The notes below the pieces were generated by a model. The model was not told the DNA's origin. It did no database searches and was given only the letters and a program-made list of their open reading frames with translations. From NCBI GenBank assembly GCA_012800625.1, contig JAAZIY010000049.1, forward strand, positions 1 through 8,704: 8,704 nt of DNA, given 5' to 3'. The stretch is from Lentisphaerota bacterium (GTDB lineage: Bacteria > Verrucomicrobiota > Lentisphaeria > Oligosphaerales > Oligosphaeraceae). Shown here piece by piece: positions 1 through 5,627 of the stretch. The position numbers and the translations under genes were made by a program. The stretch's first letter is position 1. Each line of letters opens with the position of its first letter.

Positions 1-16
1 AAATCACTCTCACAAT

Positions 17-1192
17 ATGAGTACTACTGAACCAATACACCTGCCGGAGCGTCAGCTGATTGCCGCCTGCGCCGGTGCGGCGGACAACCTGCCTGCCCTG
101 GACTGGTGCGGCCAGGTTTTGGCCGATAAGCTCGCCGGCGAATATAAGATGCTGAAGCCCTCTAAGTCGGATTCTGACCTTGGCGCTCTACAAGAGCAGC
201 ATGCTCGGCTGCTCGAGCTTGAGCCTGACCTGATTTTAAGCGATTGGCCGCGTGCTGAAAAGGGCGAAGCCTGGCTGAATTTTGCGCAAAGGCATAATTT
301 CCCGGTGGCATTTTTGCGCTGGCCGGATTTCAGCAAAGTCCGGCGGGTGCTCATACTGAGCGGTGGCGGCATACATGTTATGCGCCTGCTCTGGATCGCA
401 CAGAAAACCGCAGAATCCTACGGTTGCCCAGCTCAGGTTTTGCAGGTCTTGCGCAGCCCGCAGGCTGATGAAGCGGTGAGTACGGCTAGCACCAGCCTGC
501 AGGCCAAAATGCTGGGCATAGACGCACCGCTTAAAGTAGTGTATTCCAGTGATGTGCTCAGTGGATTGGAAAGCGAGCTGCGCGAGGATGACCTGATCGT
601 CCTGGGGGCACCCAACCATTGGCGACTGAAAGAGCTTTTTCCTAGTTCATTGCCAGAGCGCATTGCCGGTAAAGTAAACAACCCGATGATGATGCTGCTG
701 GGGAAAAAACCTACAAAGCTACGTTTGCGCGAGGTGTTTTGGCCGCATATGATCAACCTGGGACTGCACTCTGGCAGCCATCAGGAGGCTATAGGGCAGC
801 TGCTGGACTGCCTGATAGTAAACGAGCAGATACCGGCAAACTGGCATGAAAGGCTTTTGCAGCAGGCACTGGCCAGGGAGCAGATTTGCTCGACCTCCGT
901 GGGCGGCGAGACCGCCTTTCCGCATATTACCATGCCCATACAGGGCGGCCTGGCCGGCTGCCTGGGTATATTCCCCCAGGGAGTGGATTTTGCCGCCAGC
1001 GACAAATCGCTGAGCAAATTCGTCTTCCTGTTTATCACGCCGGACTTCTATTACAGCGACTACCTCGATATCCTGGCTCACATTGCCGAAAAAATGTCAT
1101 GCAGCGAGACACGTCGGCGACTGCTTTTATGCAATAGTGCCGAAGAGGTGCTTGATGTGCTCGAACCGCTGGAGAAATCAGGCGCGGAATAG
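17..1192 (+). CDS. Tandem universal-stress (Usp) domains fused to PTS EIIA (PtsN-like) domain
   Basis: This 391-residue soluble protein has three parts. Residues about 13-102 look like a degenerate Usp fold (LIAACAGA start, PDLILSDW strand, FPVAFLRW end). Residues about 109-230 form a second Usp domain (VLILSGGG first strand, DDLIVLGAPNHW, then NNPMMMLL). Residues about 236-391 resemble the fructose/mannitol/nitrogen EIIA domain, with candidate phospho-acceptor His303 in GGETAFPHITMP. In the family EIIA accepts phosphate from HPr or NPr, and Usp domains bind nucleotides or sense stress. The usual Usp G-2x-G-9x-G(S/T) loop is not intact, so ATP binding is doubtful. A regulatory role is inferred. 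ATG at 17 has no Shine-Dalgarno, and the frame stays open to the window edge, so this could be the C-terminal part of a longer protein such as a transporter with a cytoplasmic Usp-EIIA tail. It ends TAG, 16 bp before an intergenic repeat copy. Confidence 0.8.
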   Translation: MSTTEPIHLPERQLIAACAGAADNLPALDWCGQVLADKLAGEYKMLKPSKSDSDLGALQEQHARLLELEPDLILSDWPRAEKGEAWLNFAQRHNFPVAFLRWPDFSKVRRVLILSGGGIHVMRLLWIAQKTAESYGCPAQVLQVLRSPQADEAVSTASTSLQAKMLGIDAPLKVVYSSDVLSGLESELREDDLIVLGAPNHWRLKELFPSSLPERIAGKVNNPMMMLLGKKPTKLRLREVFWPHMINLGLHSGSHQEAIGQLLDCLIVNEQIPANWHERLLQQALAREQICSTSVGGETAFPHITMPIQGGLAGCLGIFPQGVDFAASDKSLSKFVFLFITPDFYYSDYLDILAHIAEKMSCSETRRRLLLCNSAEEVLDVLEPLEKSGAE

Positions 1193-1208
1193 ACTCAATA
1201 AGTTAATT

Positions 1209-1240
1209 GGACACTAAGAGACACGAAGAAATACGAAAAG
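1209..1240 (+). repeat. Interspersed 10-bp-unit repeat, copy 1 (decayed)
   Basis: The copy reads GGACACTAAG, then AGACACGAAG, then AAATACGAAAAG. The first unit is identical to the other clear copies in this window, while the second and third have drifted. It lies 16 bp past the stop of the Usp-EIIA gene, in the same orientation as that gene, and before the 3' end of the convergent tRNA-Gly. No conventional terminator hairpin with a T-run is visible in this 57-bp gap. Confidence 0.85.
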
Positions 1241-1249
1241 CATAGAATA

Positions 1250-1323
1250 TGGAGCGGGTGATGGGAATCGAACCCACGTAGCTGGCTTGGGAAGCCAGTG
1301 CATTACCATTATGCTACACCCGC
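1250..1323 (-). tRNA. tRNA-Gly (anticodon CCC), CCA encoded
   Basis: On the minus strand a full 74-nt cloverleaf can be drawn. The 7-bp acceptor stem pairs GCGGGTG with CACCCGC. The D arm is 4 bp (GCAT/ATGC) with a short AATGGTA loop. The anticodon stem pairs CTGGC with GCCAG around the loop TTCCCAA, giving anticodon CCC, which reads GGG glycine codons. A 4-nt variable region is followed by a T arm with the TTCGATT loop. The discriminator base is T and the 3' CCA is encoded. The short D loop and U73 are normal for bacterial tRNA-Gly. It is a singleton, convergent with the Usp-EIIA gene and divergent from the glycosyltransferase gene. Confidence 0.97.
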
Positions 1324-1341
1324 AATAATGTCAGTGTGCTT

Positions 1342-1369
1342 AATGTAATGAAACTGGCCGGCTTTGCAA
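1342..1369 (-). promoter_or_regulatory. Candidate sigma70-type promoter for tRNA-Gly
   Basis: Reading the minus strand, TTGCAA (1364-1369) is followed after 16 bp by TACATT (1342-1347), 18 nt before the first base of the tRNA. The hexamers match the TTGACA/TATAAT consensus in four of six positions each. Spacing and position are plausible, but the match is modest and rests on pattern alone. Confidence 0.35.
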
Positions 1370-1377
1370 GTGTGGAA

Positions 1378-1408
1378 GGAAAAATTTTTCCGCCTGGGGG
1401 CCGATAAT
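1378..1408 (+). promoter_or_regulatory. 14-bp perfect palindrome and a -10-like GATAAT before the glycosyltransferase
   Basis: GGAAAAATTTTTCC (1378-1391) is a perfect 14-bp palindrome made of an A5T5 core. Twelve bases further on is GATAAT (1403-1408), a five-of-six match to the -10 consensus, 61 bp before the TTG start at 1470. No good -35 hexamer sits at the right distance, so the palindrome may act as an A-tract element or an operator. The 146-bp gap from 1324 to 1469 holds nothing else I can support apart from the divergent tRNA promoter candidate. Confidence 0.3.
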
Positions 1409-1469
1409 ATCTACGAAGGCAGACAAGATTCACCCTGCGCCGACAAGAATCGGAAGGCAAGTACTCACC

Positions 1470-3368
1470 TTGAAACTCAACTGCACTCAAATGCGCCAGT
1501 TTTTCAGCTCGATGGCGACCGCCCTGCGTCGCGGCCTGCGCGGCCGGCGTTTTTATTGGGCGCTGGCTCTTATTTTGTTGCTGGGTTTCCTGCTGCGCCT
1601 GGCAGTTTGTCTGCAGCTTTACCACAGCGCTGCGGTGCAGTCTCCCTTGCCGGTCACTGACATGGCCACCTACCGGCGCCTGGCCCTGGAAATACGCCAG
1701 GGCAACTGGCCGGCCTTCTTTGATTACCAGCCTTTTTATTACAGCATTTTTCTGCCGCTTTTATATGTCTTGTCGCCTGGCGGCGCCCCCTGGCCGGTGA
1801 TTGCCGCGCAGCTGCTTGTGGGCAGCGCCGCGCTCTGGCTGGTTGGGCTTGGCGCGGCACAGCTTTACGGACGCCGCGCCGGCTGTCTGGCCGCATTGCT
1901 GCTGGCAGTCTCGCAATTCCATATCCTTTATACGCCGTACCTGCTGCTTGAGGTCTTGCAGAGCTTCTGGATGGCGCTTATCTTTTATTATGTGCTGAAG
2001 GCATACAAGAAAAACCGGGCTGCAGACTGGCTGCTGCTGGCGCTGTTTTGTTCGCTTTCCACCCTGACCCGAGGCAATGCGCTGCTCTTTGTGCCTGGCA
2101 TACTGGCTCTGCTTGTATACCGGAACTGGCCACTGCCCAAAAGAGCCGCCGCGCTGAGCCTGCTTTTCATACTACTTTTCTATTTGCCGCAGCTGCCTTT
2201 TTCCTGGCGCAACTACCGCCATTTCGGGCGCTGGCGCGGTCCTTCGACGGCTCAGGACAAGGTGCTGGCCCTGGGCAACTCGCCGGAGGCCCCGCCGGGC
2301 GGCCTTGAGTATCCGCGCAGCTATCAGCTCTGGTGCAGTCAAAGCGATGAGCCTGACCCCGCCAAGCGCGTCAGCGTCAGCCGCCAGATGCTGCGCCGCC
2401 TTAGGCATGAGCCGCTGCTCTTCCTCGAACTCAAGTTTCGCACTTTGCTGTTGTTTTGGGACAGGGGCGAGATACCCAATAACATTTCGCTGCATGCGGC
2501 TCTTAGGCATAGCCCGCTACTGCGGTTTTTCCTGCCTTTCGCCCTGCTTGGCAGCCTGGGTCTGGCCGGTTTATTCTACAGCCTCTATCCTTTCAAGGGT
2601 GCCCGGCTCTGCCTGGCTTACGCCATTTTGGCATATTGCCTGGGCACCGTGGCCTTCTATATGCTGGCGCGTTTCCGCATTGGCGCACTGCCGCTGCTGT
2701 GCATTGCCGGAGGCGGCGCGCTGCGTCTGCTCTTGCCCGGAATAGTACCTGATGCAGATGGCCAGCTGCGGCGCCTGCGCCGGCAAAAACGCCTGCTGCT
2801 CCTGCTCTTGGCGGTGTTTGTGGTCAACTCGGCCTACGCCAACTACCAGCGTTACCTGGAGCCGGCTTTTATGCGCCGCTTTCTGCCCTATGGCATTGCG
2901 CTGGACCACCCGCAGGAGCTGGTCTTCTACGACCACGGTCCGCTGAGTTTTGGCGGCAGCCTGCTCTGGCCGCTGGAAAAGCAACAAAGCCTGCTTCTTG
3001 AAAAGGAGTTCGTTATTCCGCCGGAGTTAAGAGAGCGGGCAGAGGGTCGGTCGGCTCTGGTCTGGCTGCGGGTCTTTTGCGATAAAAACGCGGTCTTCAA
3101 GGCCGAACTGGAATATGAGGGACAGGGCCAGCCCTACTTTGATCTGCATGCCGACCGCATGAATCAATGGCTGCGCTTTGAACTGCCCGAGCTTAACCTG
3201 CAGGACGGCGTAGTGACGCTGCGTTTCAAGCTGCAAGCCATACAAGGCGAATTCGCAGTGGTTTTGGACCAGTACAGAAAATACCAACGCAGCCGGCTGC
3301 AAAACCAGGACGGCACATTAGAAAGCCTGGACATGGAGCTTTGCGCCGAACTGCAAATACCTAAATAA
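1470..3368 (+). CDS. Polytopic GT-C glycosyltransferase (PMT_2/ArnT/RgtA-like) with C-terminal soluble domain
   Basis: This is a 632-residue inner-membrane protein with roughly 10-12 hydrophobic helices between residues 28 and 455. Family members transfer sugars from polyprenyl-phosphate donors onto lipid, glycan or protein on the periplasmic side. Supporting features are the first helix (YWALALILLLGFLLRL, from 29), an acidic first-loop motif D64-M-A-T-Y, the following QPFYYSIFLP stretch, and the late-helix motif ARFRIGALPLL (400-410), typical of PMT_2/RgtA-like enzymes. D64 would be the catalytic or metal-binding acid by analogy. Residues about 465-632 are not membrane-like and are probably a beta-rich outer domain. 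The substrate cannot be told. The TTG start has GGAAGG (1452-1457) 12 nt upstream; ATG codons at 1491 and 1512 are alternatives without a clear ribosome site. It converges on the glycerate kinase gene with only 15 bp between stops. Confidence 0.85.
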   Translation: MKLNCTQMRQFFSSMATALRRGLRGRRFYWALALILLLGFLLRLAVCLQLYHSAAVQSPLPVTDMATYRRLALEIRQGNWPAFFDYQPFYYSIFLPLLYVLSPGGAPWPVIAAQLLVGSAALWLVGLGAAQLYGRRAGCLAALLLAVSQFHILYTPYLLLEVLQSFWMALIFYYVLKAYKKNRAADWLLLALFCSLSTLTRGNALLFVPGILALLVYRNWPLPKRAAALSLLFILLFYLPQLPFSWRNYRHFGRWRGPSTAQDKVLALGNSPEAPPGGLEYPRSYQLWCSQSDEPDPAKRVSVSRQMLRRLRHEPLLFLELKFRTLLLFWDRGEIPNNISLHAALRHSPLLRFFLPFALLGSLGLAGLFYSLYPFKGARLCLAYAILAYCLGTVAFYMLARFRIGALPLLCIAGGGALRLLLPGIVPDADGQLRRLRRQKRLLLLLLAVFVVNSAYANYQRYLEPAFMRRFLPYGIALDHPQELVFYDHGPLSFGGSLLWPLEKQQSLLLEKEFVIPPELRERAEGRSALVWLRVFCDKNAVFKAELEYEGQGQPYFDLHADRMNQWLRFELPELNLQDGVVTLRFKLQAIQGEFAVVLDQYRKYQRSRLQNQDGTLESLDMELCAELQIPK

Positions 3369-3370
3369 TT

Positions 3371-3392
3371 GCCTTCGTGTGCCTTAGTGTCC
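3371..3392 (-). repeat. Interspersed 10-bp-unit repeat, copy 2 (reversed, two units)
   Basis: On the minus strand it reads GGACACTAAG, then GCACACGAAG, then GC. It fills the 15-bp gap between the convergent glycosyltransferase and glycerate kinase genes and supplies the TAA stop of the latter (3384-3386). Immediately 5' on the minus strand are runs of six and five Gs (3394-3405), which are coding for the Gly-rich end of the kinase. Confidence 0.88.
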
Positions 3393-4526
3393 TCCCCCTC
3401 CCCCCATTCTCAGGGTTGCGGCTATGGCTCTGGCGCGGTCATAGAGGTCTTTTTCGGCGTTTGCCAATACTGTAGGCAGCGGGGCCAGGTCGCTCAAGGT
3501 GGCGTATATGGCCTGGAATTTTTGGCGCAGCAGCGCTTGGTCGCCTTTCACGGCTCCGGAGAGCAGGATGCAGGGCAGGCCCTGTTCGGCGGCCAGGTCG
3601 GCCAGCACGGCAGGCAGCTTGCCATGCAGGGTCTGCTCGTCGGTATGGCCTTCCCCGGTTATGATTAGGCTGGCGCCGGCCAGATGCCGGCGCAGCTCCA
3701 GCATTTCGGCGAGCAGTTGCGCGCCGGAGCGGGTTTCGGCCTTCAGCAGGGCACGCAGAGCCAGACCCAGGCCGCCGGCGGCCCCGTCCCCGGGCTGGAC
3801 GGCATCGCTGATGAGGCCGGCTTTTTGCAGGACCGCGGCCCAGTTTTGCAGGCCCGCTTCGAGCTTGGGCAGCATTTCCTCGTCGGCTCCTTTTTGTCTG
3901 GCGAACATAGCCACTGCGCCTCGAGGGCCGCAGAGCGGGTTATTGACATCGCTGGCCACGCTTACTTTGACTCCCTTCCAGTCTTCTTGCATGGCCTCGG
4001 TTTCGATTGTTGCCAGCGCGTGCAGGCCTTTGGCTCCAGGCGGCAGTTCCCGGCCCTGCCTGTCCAACAGTTTGCAGCCCAATGCCTGCGCCATGCCGGC
4101 GCCGCCGTCCACTGTGGCGCTGCCGCCTATGCCCAGGATTATCTCTTTGAGGCCTAGTTTTTTGGCCGCCAAGAGCAGTTCACCAGTGCCGTAGCTGCTG
4201 GCCAACATGGGGTTGAGTTCATGCGTCTCGAGCAGTTCAATGCCGCTGGCCGAGGCCATGTCCAGCATGGCCAGGCCTTGTTGGGCATTGTAGGCGAAGC
4301 GCGCCTGGAGCCTGCGGCCCAAGGGGTTCTGCACAGTGGCCTGGCGCGGCTCTCCCCAGCCGGCGGCGAGCAGAGCCTCGGCGCTGCCCTCGCCGCCGTC
4401 GGCCATAGGCAGGCTAAGCAGCTCGGCCTCGGGCAGCTCGGCTTTGAAGGCGGCTTGCAATACCTCGCAGATTCTTGGGCTGCGCATGGTGCCCTTGTAG
4501 GAGTCTGGCGCAAAAATAATTTTCAT
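3384..4526 (-). CDS. glxK: Glycerate kinase, class I (GarK/GlxK family)
   Basis: The product is a 380-residue cytoplasmic enzyme (E. coli family members are about 380) that phosphorylates D-glycerate with ATP, normally to 2-phosphoglycerate, feeding lower glycolysis. Family motifs run in order: APDSYKGTM (6-14), PMADGGEGS (40-48), SSYGTGELLLAA (110-121), GIGGSATVDGGAGM (132-145), ASDVNNPLCGP (191-201), GDGAAGGLG (246-254) and TGEGHTDEQTLHGKLP (290-305). I chose ATG at 4526 because MKIIFAPDS is the family's usual N-terminus. An in-frame GTG at 4574 would add 16 residues read through a repeat copy and is unlikely to be used. There is no strong ribosome site. The tail, GGGGGH then TAA, comes from a G-rich tract and the intergenic repeat and lies outside the conserved domain. 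It follows pyrD by 54 bp on the same strand, so co-transcription is likely. Garrison of 2-kinase versus 3-kinase specificity is inferred from the family only. Confidence 0.94.
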   Translation of the reverse strand: MKIIFAPDSYKGTMRSPRICEVLQAAFKAELPEAELLSLPMADGGEGSAEALLAAGWGEPRQATVQNPLGRRLQARFAYNAQQGLAMLDMASASGIELLETHELNPMLASSYGTGELLLAAKKLGLKEIILGIGGSATVDGGAGMAQALGCKLLDRQGRELPPGAKGLHALATIETEAMQEDWKGVKVSVASDVNNPLCGPRGAVAMFARQKGADEEMLPKLEAGLQNWAAVLQKAGLISDAVQPGDGAAGGLGLALRALLKAETRSGAQLLAEMLELRRHLAGASLIITGEGHTDEQTLHGKLPAVLADLAAEQGLPCILLSGAVKGDQALLRQKFQAIYATLSDLAPLPTVLANAEKDLYDRARAIAATLRMGGGGGH

Positions 4527-4550
4527 GGGGAATTGGATACGAAGGGGGGA

Positions 4551-4580
4551 GGACACTAAGACACACGAAGACACACGAAG
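4551..4580 (+). repeat. Interspersed 10-bp-unit repeat, copy 3 (full length)
   Basis: This is a clean 30-bp copy made of GGACACTAAG, ACACACGAAG and ACACACGAAG. It occupies most of the 54-bp gap between pyrD and glycerate kinase and abuts the pyrD stop codon exactly (stop at 4581-4583). It is oriented against both flanking genes. It is preceded by GGGGGGA (4544-4550), an extension shared with copy 2. Confidence 0.92.
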
Positions 4581-5501
4581 TCAGGTTTTGAGGCTGTTGC
4601 AGATTTCGCTTATTTGTTTTATTCCCTGCTGTTCCAGCCATTCATTCATTTCGCGGGGAATGTCGATTAGGCATTGCGGGTTGGCGAAGATTGCGGTACC
4701 CACGGCGACCGCATCGGCTCCGGCCACGATGAATTCCAGTGCGTCTCTGGCATTGCTAATGCCGCCCATTCCTATGATTGGCGCCTTGATTGCCTTGCGC
4801 GCCTCATACACCATGCGCAGCGCTATGGGTTTGAGCCCTGGTCCGCTGTAGCCGCCGCTGACATTTGCCAGCAGGGGGCGCCGGCTTTCCAGGTCTATGG
4901 CCATGCCTGGCATGGTATTGATGAGCGAGACCATATCGCTGCCGGCCTCAACCACGCATTTGGCGAAGTCGCCGATGCTGCTCACATTTGGGCTGAGCTT
5001 GGTAATCAGCGGCAGGCTGCTAACCTGGCGCACGGCGGAGACCACCTTGGCGGCCAGTCTCAGATCGGTGCCGAAGGCGATGCCGCCCTCTTTGATATTC
5101 GGGCAGGATATATTGATCTCAAGGGCGGCGATTCCCCGCTGTTCGGCCTCGAGGCCGGCGGCCACCTCGGCATACTGCTCGATGCTGCGCCCCCAGATAT
5201 TGACGATCACCGGACAGGGCAGAGTGCGCAGAAAAGGCAGATACTGCGGATCGGCGATGAATTTTTGCAGACCCGGGTTCTGCAGCCCTATGGCGTTGAG
5301 CATGCCGCCGTAGACCTCTGCGGTTCTCGGCGTCGGGTTGCCGTCGGAGGGAAAGGGCGAGACGCCTTTGACCGTGATGGCGCCGAGCTGCTCGAAAGGG
5401 AGCAGGTCCAGATATTCGCTGCCGTAACCAAAGGCGCCGGAGGCGGTGATAAGCGGATTGCGCAGCCGTAAACCGGCTAGGTTGACGCTGAGATCAGCCA
5501 T
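4581..5501 (-). CDS. pyrD: Dihydroorotate dehydrogenase, class 1B catalytic subunit
   Basis: The 306-residue cytoplasmic FMN enzyme oxidises dihydroorotate to orotate, the fourth step of pyrimidine synthesis. It is class 1B because the active-site base is a cysteine, Cys133 in EINISCPNIKEGG, rather than the serine of class 2. Other family landmarks are RNPLITASGAFGYG (14-27), TVKGVSPFPSDGNPTPR (43-59), GGMLNAIGLQNPG (65-77), LITKLSPNV (165-173), INTMPGMAID (194-203), GGYSGPGLKPIALRMV (216-231), GMGGI (244-248) and AVGTAIF (266-272). Class 1B enzymes normally pair with PyrK, an Fe-S/FAD subunit that passes electrons to NAD; pyrK is not in this window. The start at 5501 is supported by AGGA nine bases upstream and by the family N-terminus. 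An in-frame GTG at 5531 inside a repeat copy would add 10 residues and is rejected. Confidence 0.96.
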   Translation of the reverse strand: MADLSVNLAGLRLRNPLITASGAFGYGSEYLDLLPFEQLGAITVKGVSPFPSDGNPTPRTAEVYGGMLNAIGLQNPGLQKFIADPQYLPFLRTLPCPVIVNIWGRSIEQYAEVAAGLEAEQRGIAALEINISCPNIKEGGIAFGTDLRLAAKVVSAVRQVSSLPLITKLSPNVSSIGDFAKCVVEAGSDMVSLINTMPGMAIDLESRRPLLANVSGGYSGPGLKPIALRMVYEARKAIKAPIIGMGGISNARDALEFIVAGADAVAVGTAIFANPQCLIDIPREMNEWLEQQGIKQISEICNSLKT

Positions 5502-5510
5502 ATGAAAAAG

Positions 5511-5515
5511 TCCTG
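5511..5515 (-). promoter_or_regulatory. Ribosome binding site of pyrD
   Basis: On the minus strand CAGGA ends nine bases before the ATG at 5501. It is the clearest Shine-Dalgarno match in the window and decides the shorter pyrD start over the in-frame GTG at 5531. Confidence 0.65.
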
Positions 5516-5525
5516 TTTTTTTAGG

Positions 5526-5555
5526 GGACACTAAGACACATTAAGACACACGAAG
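5526..5555 (+). repeat. Interspersed 10-bp-unit repeat, copy 4
   Basis: The copy reads GGACACTAAG, then ACACATTAAG, then ACACACGAAG, with two substitutions in the middle unit. It lies in the divergent gap between pyrD and the Bat-like gene, inside the predicted 5' leader of pyrD and antisense to it. Two extra Gs precede it (5524-5525). Confidence 0.92.
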
Positions 5556-5557
5556 TA

Positions 5558-5570
5558 GCCCGGTCCGGGC
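5558..5570. promoter_or_regulatory. 13-bp GC palindrome in the divergent intergenic region
   Basis: GCCCGGTCCGGGC is a perfect palindrome around a central T. It lies between repeat copy 4 and the AT-rich -10 candidates, on the pyrD-proximal side, near where a pyrD transcript would begin. It could be an operator or a small leader hairpin (4-bp stem, 5-nt loop). No regulator is identifiable. Confidence 0.35.
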
Positions 5571-5575
5571 GGTAT

Positions 5576-5583
5576 ATTATAAT
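5576..5583. promoter_or_regulatory. Overlapping divergent -10 hexamers for pyrD and the Bat-like gene
   Basis: ATTATAAT contains a perfect TATAAT on the plus strand (5578-5583) and a perfect TATAAT on the minus strand (5576-5581). They point toward the 5628 gene and toward pyrD respectively. Neither has a convincing -35 hexamer at 16-18 bp, so strength and use are uncertain. Start sites would fall near 5590 (+) and 5569 (-), giving leaders of about 40 and 70 nt. Confidence 0.45.
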
Positions 5584-5627
5584 CTAAGGCGGCATTTTCG
5601 CTTTGCTTATTTATTTTTGGTGTCCAT

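Noticed and set aside
1330..1350. Possible seventh repeat copy upstream of the tRNA
   Set aside because: On the minus strand ACATTAAG then CACACTGACA resembles the middle unit of copy 4, but the conserved first unit is missing and the match is too short.
4527..4574. A 16-residue N-terminal extension of glycerate kinase from GTG 4574
   Set aside because: The extra residues are a translation of the intergenic repeat; the family begins at the MKIIFAPDS motif.
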